This document shows positions 45,760-56,579 of a stretch of DNA of 64,000 bases, one piece after another. Positions within the stretch are counted from its first letter, which is position 1. The number at the start of each line of letters is the position of its first letter. This stretch comes from Gigaspora rosea (lineage: Eukaryota > Glomeromycota > Glomeromycetes > Diversisporales > Gigasporaceae): contig QKWP01000703.1 of assembly GCA_003550325.1 (NCBI GenBank), positions 32,739 through 96,738 of the forward strand. Direction: 5' to 3'. The notes below the pieces were generated by a model. It had not been told where the DNA came from, did no database searches, and saw only the letters and a list, made by a program, of their open reading frames with translations. A program made the translations under genes and the position numbers.

Positions 45760-47840
45760 ATTCGATCACCACTTATGTCAATCACAAGTCTGTAAGAATT
45801 TTTATAATTAATCACTATAACTAACATGATTTTAAATCATTTGTATCACTATAGCTTGTAAGTACAGTAAACCATATTCATTCTAATACAAAACCAATAT
45901 AACAATATCTAAATCACTTGTATTACTACAGTGAGTAAGTACAGTAAACCAGAATTTTTTATAGTAAATCACTCATTCATTCCATTACAAAACTAACATA
46001 ACCATATCTAAATCATTTGTATCACCACAATAGTAGGTAAGATTTTTTACAGTAAATCTCACTTTCATTCCAATACAAAACTAATATAAATTATGCATTA
46101 TTATAGCTCGTAAGTATAGTAAACCAGAATTTTTTATAGTAAATCAATATAGAAATCACATTTATTCCAATACAAAACTAACATAATATAATCATATCTA
46201 AATCACTTGTATACCATAGCTTGTAAGTACAGCAAAACAGAATTTTTATAGTAAACCACTATAGAAATCATGTTCATTCCAATACAAAACTAACATAACT
46301 ATAACTAAATCACTTGTATTACTATAGCAAGTAAGTACCATAGTAAACCAGTATTTTTTGCAGTAAATCACTATATTCCAAAACAAAACTAACATATCTA
46401 AATTACTTGTATTACTACAATAGTAGGTAAGACTTTTTACAGTAAATCACTATAGAAATCACGTTCATTCTAATACAAAACTAATATAACCATATTTAAA
46501 TCACTTGTATCACTATAGCACGTAAGTACATTAAACCAGAATTTTTTACAGTAAATTACTATAAAAATTATATTCATTCAAATACAAAACTAATATAACC
46601 GTATCTAAATCGCTTTATTACCACAATAGTCGGTAAGATTTTTTATAGTAAATCACTATAGAAATTACGTTTATTTCAATACAAAAATAACATAACCATA
46701 TTTAAATAACTTGTACTACCACAATAGTCTGTAAGAATTTTTTACAGTAAATTACTATAGAAATCATGTTTATTCCAATACAAAACTAATATAAACACTT
46801 GTATCATCACAATAGTCTGTAAGTACAGTAAAACAGAATTTTTTTATGGTAAATCACTATAGAAATCATGTTTATTCCAATACAAAACTAACATAACTAT
46901 ATCTAAATAACTTGTATTACTACAATAGTCGGTAAGAATTTTTTGCAGTAAATCACTATAGAAATTATATTTATTCCAATACAAAACTAACATAACAATA
47001 TTTAAATAGCTTGCATCATGATAGCTTGTAAGTACATTAAACCAAACTTTTACAGTAAATCACTATAGAAATCACATTATTCCAATACAAAACCAACATA
47101 ACTATATATAAATCACTTGTATTACCACAATAGTTTGTAAGAATTTTTTACAGTAAATCACTATAGAAATTACATTCATTCCAATACAAAACTAATAGAA
47201 CCATATCTAAATCACTTGTATCACTACAATAGTCGGTAAGAATTTTTTATAGTAAATCACTATGGAAATTATGTTCATTCCAATACAAAACTAACATAAC
47301 CATATCTAAATCACTTGTATCACCACAATAGTCTGTAAGAATTTTTTACAATAAATCACTATAAAAATTATGTTTATTCTAATACAAAACTAATATAGCC
47401 ATATCTAAAACACTTGTATTACTACAATAGTGGGTAAGAATTTTATAGTAAATAGTATAAAAATCACGCTTATTCTAATACAAAACCAATATAACCATAT
47501 TTAAATTACTTGTATTACCACAATAGTCGGTAAGAATTTTTTACAGTAAATTACTATAAAAATCATTATGTTTATTCTAATACAAAACTAACATCACCAT
47601 ATAAATCACTTGTATTACCACAATAGTGTGTAAGAATTTTTTGCAGTAAATCACTATAGAAATTATATTTGTTCCAATACAAAACTAATATAACTATATT
47701 TAAATAGCTTGTATCCCCATAGCTTGTAAGTACAGTAAACCAGAATTTTTTACAGTAAATCACTATAGAAATCATGTTTATTCCAATACAGAACTAACAT
47801 AATCATATCTAAATCATTTGTATCACTAAAGAAAGTACAA
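45760..47840. repeat. Satellite array, about 21 monomers of about 100 bp
   Basis: The unit reads approximately ttacagtaaatcactataga, aatcatgttcattccaatac, aaaactaacataaccatatc, taaatcacttgtatcaccac and aatagtcggtaagaattttt. The ccaatacaaaacta core recurs about every 95-110 bp from 45885 to 47790. Monomers differ by scattered substitutions and small deletions. A 67-codon minus ORF (47572-47775) is read through monomers and is not a gene. Confidence 0.92.
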
Positions 47841-47872
47841 TAAATACTATTTATTATCAAATATACATAGTT

Positions 47873-47969
47873 TAAACCCTGATTAGATGATCAAATAATG
47901 ACAGAACGGCACATTGACCATAAAGCAATAGTGCTATTTTGTCATTATTTGATCATATAATCAGGGTTT
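47873..47969. mobile_element. Small palindromic MITE
   Basis: aaaccctgattagatgatca (47873) and tgatcatataatcagggttt (47950) are inverted; arms of 33 bp flank a 31-bp centre. It directly follows the satellite array. Confidence 0.75.
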
Positions 47970-48394
47970 GATTATGGTATTGTACACTTTGTAATTTTTT
48001 CCCCAAGTTCTAATTGGGCATTTGTAAGTGTGCTTCTAATTGGACAAAGTAGACTATGCTACTCTCTATTTACTAATCAAATTCTAAAATCCAATTAATA
48101 TAATATAAAATTTTTAAAAAAATCAAAAATTGCTAGTAACTTAAACTTTACTTATAAAACCACCTTTTGTATTCTAACAAAAAATTACTTGCAAACTTTT
48201 AGTATATGTACTATTAGCTGTTCAACAATGCTTCATTATTTAATCAACTAAAAACAGGATCTTTTCATCCAATGGGAACTAGGGGAAAATGATAAATCCT
48301 ACTTGGTGGACAATAACAGAATTTTTTACAGCAAATCAAAAATATTGATAGTTGTAGCTCTTAATTATTATTATATTTATTATTTTTTAATATT
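47970..48394. other. Region upstream of the kinase relic
   Basis: 48130-48210 shares tattctaacaaaaaattact and cttgcaaactttt phrases with 19560-19610 and 41850-41890 (dispersed repeat). No separate gene. Confidence 0.4.
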
Positions 48395-49790
48395 AAGGTT
48401 TAAAGAAGAATTTTGTAATTGGACAAGTGACAATCATAACATTGATTAATTAATTCAACAAACACAACTTAATGCATCAAAATTTGGAGATATCATTGAA
48501 TGGATACCCTTTAGCAAATTCACAAATATAAAGTATCTTACTAAAGGAGGTTTTGGCACTGTTTTTAAGGCAGTATGGATTGATGATATATTTGGAGATG
48601 TAATGATCAAAATAATGTATGGATACGAAGCACACAAAAAGATGTTTGTTTAAAGAGCCTTGATTATTCTAAAGATATAAGACAAGAATTTTTAGAAGAA
48701 GTAAGTATTATAATTTATTATTATTAAAGTATAGTAATCTTATTATTCTAATTAATGTTTTAGGTTAAAAATCAACATTACCATAGGGGTAATTTTGCGA
48801 TTGTAATTTATGGAATAACCAAGAACCCAAATGATAGTAACTATATGATGGTTATGGAGTATGCAAAGCAAGGAAGTCTTAGAAAATTGTTAGATAGTAA
48901 ATATGGGGAATTAGATTGGATTTCTAAAGTATCTAGCTTATATTACATAGCTGAAGAGCTTAATACAATTCACAAGGCCAACTTAGTGCATAAAGATCTT
49001 CATTCTGGAAATATAGTTAATAAAAATATGTTTAATTCTTATATTACTGATTTTGGCTTATGTAAGCCAGTACCACAAGACTCAACTTCTAAAGCAATTT
49101 TTGGTGTGCTTCTTTATATTGCACCAGAGGTATTATATGCACATGGAAAGGAATATACTCAAAAATCAGATATTTATTCTTTTGGAATAATTATGTCAGA
49201 AGTTTTTACTGGATATCCACTATATCATGATATTCCACATGATAAAGATTTAGCAACACGTATTTGTCTAGGTTATAGACCTAAAATTAGATGCGAAGTT
49301 CCTCAATTACTTTTAGATCTGATGAATAAATGCTTAGATGCAGATCCTCAAAGCCGTCCAACTGCTGAAGAATTAGTTATTATTCTGCATCGTTTTTGTT
49401 TTGTTGATTTAAAAAATGAAGAAACTGAATTATCTAAGCAAATTAAAGATTTAGACAAAAATTTCTTATCATAAGATCAAGTCAAATCAACACAATTCGA
49501 ATATCAGACACACCCACAAGCTATTTATACAAGTCGATTTTTGAATCTTTCAAAACTTCCTAAACCAGGTAATTCACTTATATTTTTAAAATATTAGTAA
49601 TATGTTATTGAAAAATTTCTGAATCTGTTAATATAGTAAATACAGGTAATGAATTTATCTTCTTAAATTGAATTCAAGCTGTAATTTTAGTATATTTATA
49701 TGTATATATTTTAGCAAGTCAACCCAGTCAACCCAGTCAACGCATTAATTATGTTGAAGTTCCCAATGGTAAGTAATATTTGATTTATTT
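48395..49790 (+). pseudogene. TKL-type protein kinase, damaged
   Basis: Exon 1 (48395-48700): NWTSDNHNID, a TAA, then IEWIPFSKFTNIKYLTKGGF with an intact glycine loop GGFGTVFKAVW, and after a 1-nt deletion in the A run near 48640 the VCLKSLDYSKDI lysine segment. A 63-bp intron (48701-48763) follows FLEE. Exon 2 has YGITKNPNDSNYMMVMEYAK (hinge), HKDLHSGNI (catalytic loop), DFGLCKP and APEVL, YSFGIIMSEV and SRPTAEELVIIL; all residues needed for phosphotransfer are present. A TAA at 49470-49472 precedes a still-open tail (YQTHPQAIYTSRFLNLSKLP) with further GT-AG exons to about 49765. Three lesions argue for a pseudogene, though the exon 2 ORF (48845-49474) could still yield a fragment. This exon layout is the reference for the half-kinase modules. 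Confidence 0.82.
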
Positions 49791-50249
49791 ATAACTAACC
49801 AAATTTATTACTTATTTTTATATTGTTATTTAGATTATTAATTCAAGTAAAAGGAAGTTATTAAATTGGGAGCATTCTATTTATTATTTCCATGCTACAA
49901 TAACTCAGCAATTGCTATATATCTTCATGTATGCATATGCTAAAGAGAGAAAAGATATAACCCAATTTTGCTAACAATTATTTTGCAGGCAAGGTTGACC
50001 GATTAAATTAGGATCTACCTGACTTATAGTTTAGTGCTGGCTAGATGTAGATTGTTGGCGAAATAGTGGTTAGCAAGTTCTATTAATGATATTATATAAT
50101 AAAAATTACTAAATTTAAACACTGTATATAAATTTATTGAAATGATAAGTATTAAAATTACTTTTATTACTATTGTTGAAAGAAAACTATAAAATTAAAA
50201 TCTAAATATTAAGGCTTCGAACCTCAACATTTCCTGTTCTCTAGTATAA
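49791..50249. other. Downstream of the kinase, nothing recognised
   Basis: AT-rich with no supported exon. Confidence 0.4.
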
Positions 50250-50785
50250 TCAAAATTATTTTTATATCGAAGCTTGTTCAATATGTTATAATCAATTTTT
50301 AAGATAATATCTAGTTAGAAAATAAAATAAAATGAAAATTAGCCTCTTTACATTTTCTAAATGAAATCTAAACACCATTTAGCCATTATCAAGAGACTAT
50401 ATTAAAATATTAAAAAAAGCTTCTAAGCATGAAAGCGAGTTCAGTTTAGATCTTTATATGGGTTATGACAATTCAATCTATATTCAAAAAAAGATACATT
50501 AAAATAATTAAATATTAAATGTATAGCAAAAGAATCTTGCCATTGAGTTTAAGTAGATAATAAGTGAATTCCAACCAATCAGCTTTAAGACACCAAGATA
50601 CTTCAAAGGTTTTGGCGTAAAAGGAAAAAAACATAGATAGAATAAAAATATGAAATAACAAAATTTTTTGTTATAATAAAGAATACTAATTATATTGCTA
50701 AATACAAATTTTGGCTTCGAAATGAAAACTATCTTTTTTATATGTTCCCTTAATTAAATAATTACCCTGAAAAGTTTTTGACATT
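50250..50785. repeat. Dispersed duplication, partner at 41640-42450 (inverted)
   Basis: Reverse complement of the 41.6-kb copy in conserved order; it lacks the extra 230 bp of that copy. Shared phrases include gaaaattagcctctttacat and agagactatatt. Confidence 0.75.
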
Positions 50786-50939
50786 ACACTTGACCGATAT
50801 TTCCAATAATAAGATATATAAATTAAATCTATAATCCCCCGATCACTATATCAAGATCGGGAGCATTATTATTACTAATATTGCTAGATAAACGATTTTA
50901 ATCTACTTGTATAAGATTGCATAGGTTACTGCTTGGAGT

Positions 50940-51125
50940 GCTCCGTATTAAAAAACCCAGTTTTACAATTTTTTGAAATATGAGTTTTTATTAGATACAG
51001 TACATGTAAATTTTGACATGATTGATATTTTTCAATTATAAATGAAAGTCGATTTGCTAATGAAAAATAGAGGTAATGTAAAAGAAAAATTACGTGCGGC
51101 TGGCTAAGGCCAAGCACTTCACGAG
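50940..51125 (-). repeat. Copy of long-TIR element subterminal sequence
   Basis: Reverse complement matches 29985-30165: ctcgtgaagtgcttggcctt, tcttttacatta, cgactttcatttataattga, atgtaaaatttacatg-like phrases and taataaaaactca. It lies downstream of the minus-strand half-kinase array, in the same relative order and orientation as at the 26.6-30.3-kb locus. Confidence 0.75.
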
Positions 51126-51182
51126 ATTACATCCAATATGTCATTCATAAATTTATGAGTAACGAGCGTTTTTTCATGATCG

Positions 51183-52866
51183 GTAAAAATTTATATAAAT
51201 ACTTTTTAGTATGCATAATAAATAATAAAGTTTAAAGCAAAAAAAAAAAAAAACAATTTAAAAAAAAATTAACAATCTATATATGTTTTTAATTTATGTC
51301 GATTTTTAATTGACGTATTCAATCTCAAATTAGAAAACGACATAGGTCGTGCAATTAAACTTGGGTTAAATACCAAATTCATATGTGTGCGTTTAGCAAA
51401 TCATATTAAAAATTACATATATATGTAAAATGCTATAGGTACAATTTAAAAATTTTTGCTTTTAACACATCAAACGCCCCCATATTGTCTTCTTATCTTG
51501 ATTATAAAAAATTTTTTACGAAAGCGTAACTTAGTATATAGTTGATTTTTTGATAATGGCTTAATTATAATTTATTATGATTTGTAGCAATTTTTTTAAA
51601 AATAAAAAAGGATAGGTATTTTTGAATATTATGGATTAGCAAATAATTAGCAAGTATTGAATATTTTGAATTGACAGTTCTGTTATGGGTTAAACAGCTT
51701 TTAAATATTATGAATTAATATTATGAACTTGGTACCCTGCTTGGTGTCCATTTTCAATGAAAGTCTAGATTTTTTTAATATAATTAGGCACTCATCGTAA
51801 TAGTTTTAGTCCTTCAAGCTCTGTTTATTTTCCTTTTGTTATTATACTGTAAGTTTCAAGTATTCTTACGAGTCAGGAAATTATAGCTTACGAACTTCAA
51901 AAAAAAGTATATGACAGTAAAAATAACTACTTTTTTATATTTTATATATTTTATCATCAAATTAATAATAATCTTCAACCGAAAAATGGCATGCATCGAT
52001 TAACGTCTCAGATTAAGAATAAAACGAAAATTTCTATTTAACACCTGAAACCCCACTTATACTTGTTTATTACAAATTCCACCCTAAATTCTAACTCTAA
52101 CTTTTCACCCAAAAAATTTGTATTTTTTTTGTGGCTTATCCAGTTTATACTATCCCTCATTTCATTTCAATCTATTTTCATTTTGATCCACCATAATAAA
52201 TTTAATGATAATATGACATCTTATTGATATAAATAATAATTTAACATTCGGATTTATGAATAAACAATTTTCATAAAAAGCATCGTTTTCTTTAATAGTA
52301 ACAATGGAATTATATGGATACAATTTTCTAAATAATGGTCTTCTAAATACAATATTGAAAAACTTAAACTATTGTGAATGCTTGAATATACTAAAGAATC
52401 TAAACCTTTCTTGTAATTCAACGTTTAAATCCTGGGTTACTCATGCCTTCAAACTTCTTTATATTAATACTTTATGAATTAATTTACAACACGCACCAAG
52501 CATCTGAACACATCTGTCAATATAAAAAGTTCGCCTATGACACTGTTATACTGTATCCAGCAGCAGTTGGTAAAAGTTTATTAAAAAGCAATTCTGTTTT
52601 CTGAAAGTGATTTATCAATAAAATTAATATAACGATATGCAATTTAATTTTTGTCTAATACGTGATAATCAACGTTTTACCAATTTTTTCGAGCAAAGCA
52701 CCCGTTTTCTTTCTGTCCAAAGAATTTCTATGTACAAGACGATGTGAATATATAGATCGTTAATTTTTTGAACTTTTTTTTTTTTTTTTGCTTTAGAATT
52801 TATTATTTATTATAATAAGTGATCAAGAAATATTTATGCATACTAAAAAAGTATTTATACTGTATA
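51183..52866. mobile_element. Putative TIR element of about 1.7 kb
   Basis: Left end aaatactttttagtatgcat plus aataaataataaagtttaaagc and an A run (51195-51255); right end (52777-52860) is its inverse with a small insertion (cttgatcacttat). The interior is AT-rich with no family-recognised ORF; minus-strand reading near 52250-52540 is partly open but unidentified. Confidence 0.55.
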
Positions 52867-52889
52867 ATGTTTATGTGAATTAATATCTG

Positions 52890-53040
52890 TCACAATTTTT
52901 ACATTTTAACTTAACTTTCTTTCTGAGTAAAATTTATCAAATACTATCATACAGTATATTCGCAGGTAATTATATTTTGAGTTATCCCATATATTTTATA
53001 TTTCTTATCCTCTAACTATAAATAATCTTTAAACTTAGTA
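52890..53040 (-). pseudogene. Half-kinase module remnant (hinge part)
   Basis: Minus-strand IYGITQNIITCEYT followed by a stop, then LINFTQKE-like sequence, matches the start of the neighbouring modules. The rest of the unit is missing, probably cut by the element at 51183-52866. Confidence 0.55.
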
Positions 53041-53119
53041 AATGTGTGTTAAATAGATATATATAATAGGATTTATGAATATTTATAAAATTAAATATAT
53101 GTAACAATAAAATTAAAAA

Positions 53120-53600
53120 TTTTTTAACCACCTCTCTTAAAAAATCATTTGAATTTTGGGAACTAGGTAATGTTTAAGATCTACTCTATATGACGGTGCA
53201 CGTAAACTTACATATTCATCATGCATAACTGAAATTATTCTTATATCCTTTAGCCATATTGCTGAAAATTCTGAATTCAAATCATCTTTATTAATCATTT
53301 GAATATTATCTAGACTATTAAAAGGAATCCATTCGATCACATCCTCATATTTAGAGGCTTTAAGTTGAAATTCTATAATGCAATCATCAATTTTTTCATT
53401 CCCACTAGTCCATCCTTGAGTTATTCTTTGAGGATCACATGTTTGACACCACCATACTGGTGAAGTGTTCTATCGGTTGAAATTATTATATTTTCCATTC
53501 GAACGACTTCTTTTGGAATAAAATTCATCAAATACTATCATATATTCGTTCGTAATTGCATTTTGAGTTATTCCATACACCTTATATTTTTCGAATTGTA
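53120..53600 (-). pseudogene. Half-kinase module, minus array
   Basis: YGITQNAITNEYMIVFDEFY, a stop within the zinc motif, WWCQTC, GWTSGNEKIDDCI, FQLKASKYEDVIEWIPFNSL, DNIQMINKDDLNSEFSAIWL, then after a frameshift TLPSSQNSNDFLRE before a donor-like ggtggtt. Here VDLKTL keeps the lysine of the VALK position, but the glycine loop is absent. Confidence 0.65.
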
Positions 53601-53689
53601 TATAATGTTTAAACTAATAAAACTTGTTAAAATTAGAAATTAAATATGTAATAAATAATAAATAATAAATAAAAATTTAACCAAAAAAT

Positions 53690-54125
53690 CTAACAAATTC
53701 TGAGAGCTAGATAATGTTTTAAGATTTACTTCACATGATGGTATACGTGACTTTGTGTATTCGTTAGATTTTCCTGAAATTATTCGTAATATCATCTAAC
53801 CATGTTGCTTATTATCTTGAACTCAATCCATTTTTAGAAATTATTTGAATGTTATCTAGACTATTAAAAGGAATCTATTCGATTACATCCTCATATTTAG
53901 CAGCTTTAAGTTGAAATTCTTTAATGCAATCAATAAGTTTTTTATTCCCACTTGTCCATCCTTGAACTGTTAATTGAAGGACACATAATTGACACCATGT
54001 TAGTGAAGTGTTATAATGATTGCAACTTCTACATTTTCCATTAAGAATAAAATTCATCAAATGCTAAAATATATTCGTTTGTAGTTGTATTTTGAGTTAT
54101 TCCATATATCATATTACTGATTGAC
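53690..54125 (-). pseudogene. Half-kinase module, minus array
   Basis: IYGITQNTTTNEYI, a stop, then after a frameshift ILNGKCRSCNHYNTSLTWCQ LC (four-Cys motif), GWTSGNKKLIDCIKEFQLKA and EDVIE followed by TAG where its neighbour has Trp. It then continues with IPFNSLDNIQIISKN, an ATWLDDI segment and LSSSQN. The 61-codon ORF at 53875-54060 is its central part. Confidence 0.65.
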
Positions 54126-54490
54126 AAGTTTTGTAACTAGATCATAAAACATTTAGATCAGTTTATTCAAATTTAAATACTAGAAAGTTTCAGAATTAAT
54201 TTATTTCGAAAATAAGTGGAGGTTTAAAGGATCCAGTTTTCTGTTTTAAAATTCCGAATTAGAAAAATTAAATAGGCATAGCCGATGATAAAATTAGCTT
54301 TTTTAGATAAACATTCATGGGGAAAGCGATTATATAGAATTTATACGTCAATTGTTTTGAAATAAATACGTCACTTATTTAATCTGAAATCGGGCGTTAA
54401 ATCATTAATACTGAAACCTCCCACAAAAAAAAAATATTTTAATATCCAAGATTTTCGATTTCACAAAGTTTATTAATATCTTCAGACCAT
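54126..54490. other. Intergenic between module array and cullin
   Basis: AT-rich with nothing recognised. Confidence 0.4.
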
Positions 54491-56500
54491 CTAATGAGCT
54501 ATAAACGAAAACATATCTTTGCTATTTTCCATACGTTTAATATATTCTTTTTCTAACAACTCATTGATGATGTTTTTAATTTCAGAAGTTTTAGGTTTCA
54601 AACGATGACCAGCTTTGGCAATTACTTCGTTAACTAAATCATTAAATTTCATATTTTTTCTTATCTTCATAGTATTATAAACAGCATACTAGGAGTGTGC
54701 ATAAAATTATGCTTTTAATTAATAATAATTCATTATAAATAAAACATAGGTGTATAGTCAACTTAAATTTACAAACCCATAACATCGTAAACCTTGTATT
54801 AGTAATCTGTTCATTTTGTTTTGACTTCCCATCCTAATTTTGATTTAAATATTTAAATGGATACGAGCTTTTTGGCTAGTTTACAAAATAAAATTAGTTT
54901 TTATTTAACAGTTGAATAAACATTTTAAACGAATAATAACCCTTTTAAAGTCCATGTTCAATTCATAACAAGATAAAGTATCACCAACTTCAACAACATT
55001 TATAAGTTTAAGTACTTTGGTTGTGATGAGAATTTTTAGAGTATTGGTCAAGACACAATCATCTAAATCTTGTTTTCTGCTTTAATTCTTCAAAGGTATA
55101 TGATGTATTTTTATTGTATTGCAAAGAATGTCCATTTGATATGTAGATACCTGGAATGTAATAAATGATTATTTTATGCTAGAAAATAACTTACAACTAA
55201 TTACAGAATTATAAACTCTTAAATTACGAACCACGAAGTAATAACCACATTTAATACTTTTACAATAATTAGCTTTCAATCTGCCTTTTGAAAGATGGAA
55301 CAGCCAATTAAGTTTACGTCCAGTATATTTACTTTGATAAAATGTCTCGACATTTTTAAAAGTTTCTTCAAGCTAATTAATACCAAAAGAATGTTATGAA
55401 TTATTATGTTAAATAAAGGTTATAATATACTGTAATTTACTTCATTTGGTATAGTAAAACTTGTTGATGGCAGAATTGGACAAGCAGTATTCAAAACAAG
55501 ACAAGTAAAGTCAACTAAAGTACATAAAATATACAAAATCAGTATGTTTAAATTAAAGAAAAAAATCATATTGTATGTTTAATAATATAAATGCCTTGTT
55601 CATTAACTCTCATAGAACAGTAATTTTTGAACTGATCATTAAGGTCTTTATTTAATCCATGTCATTAAGCATTCGTAGAAATTTTGAAGTATATTCAATA
55701 CCACATATTTCCTATAAGGAAAGTCATCAATATTTATTAAATTTGAATACATTTTATATCTAAATGTTGCTGCAGCTAACCTTTAATTTAGAAATTAACC
55801 TATTTTCTGCGTCCTCTGATTGTGATGTTCCATTTACTAAACGTTTGACTAACAATTTTGCATAGAATTTTAGTAAAATATCCTTGTCATCTACATAATT
55901 AAAAAGAGTCATCTAAAAAGTTTAAAGTAAAAGTAAACCACAAAAATTCGAAGTCTTTAATGTTGCAATATGTGAACGCTACATGCAAAGTTTTCTAGGT
56001 CCCTTTCAAATTCACTTTCAACCCAGTAATCTTTAATTAAAGAATCACAAAACTGGGCAAATAATTTTGGAGATTTAGTCGTTGAGACACCAGTAGTATG
56101 GTTGCGATTGACAATTTCTCTGAGCGCCTGATTATATAATGATATTTTTGTTACTAAAAAATTTATAATATTAACTATAACGAAATTAAAGCTGTATATA
56201 ATTATATATAATATAATGTCAATATTTGACATTACTTTATCCAGTGAAATAATACTAGTATCACCTCTGACTACAGTAAGCATCGAGCAAAGCATTAATA
56301 TAGACCTTAAGTCTCTATAAATAAAATAATATTAATTTATCAACAGTTTAAATATCAAGACAAAAGTTAAAATAATATGAAGCTTACTATTTTAGTGTTA
56401 GCATTGGCGGTAATTATATCCTTAAAAAATTTAAGACCTACTTTGTTAAGACCTATTTTGTTAACATGTTCCTCGAATAGTGGTAGAAATTGTTCTTAAA
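54491..56500 (-). pseudogene. Cullin C-terminal half (about exons 3' of repeat 3)
   Basis: Minus-strand exons in order: FLPLFEEHVNKIG; DLRSILMLCSMLTVVRGDT; QALREIVNRNHTTGVSTTKS and LFAQFCDSLIKDYW; NYVDDKDILLKFYAKLLVKR plus LVNGTSQSEDAENRLISKLK; ICGIEYTSKFLRMLNDMD; DFTCLVLNTACPILP; FYQSKYTGRKLNW; VSTYQM; SYTFEELKQK; VGDTLSCYELNMDFKR; and the winged-helix tail NDLVNEVIAKAGHRLKPKTS to FSFIAH, stop at 54491. These are the cullin homology blocks that bind the RING protein. The NEDD8-acceptor lysine is kept in NTMKIRKNMK (codon 54665-54667). Several introns have good sites, but frameshifts near 55135 and 55070 and a stop near 55655 break the frame. The cullin N-terminal repeats are missing; a BTB domain stands in their place. 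Confidence 0.82.
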
Positions 56501-56579
56501 AATTTAAATGTTTTTTTTAAAACTATAAGCATAAACCACACAATTATTGTAATGATAAAATATAAAGAAACCTACCTTT

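Noticed and set aside
47572-47775. 67-codon ORF in the satellite
   Set aside because: Two satellite monomers read in an open frame; the period is visible in the translation.
45885-47790. CRISPR-like array
   Set aside because: Evenly spaced repeats, but the whole unit including the intervening part is repeated, so there are no unique spacers; the genome is eukaryotic.
52250-52540. Possible gene on the minus strand within the 1.7-kb TIR element
   Set aside because: Short open stretches in different frames without a recognisable motif; not enough to call a feature.
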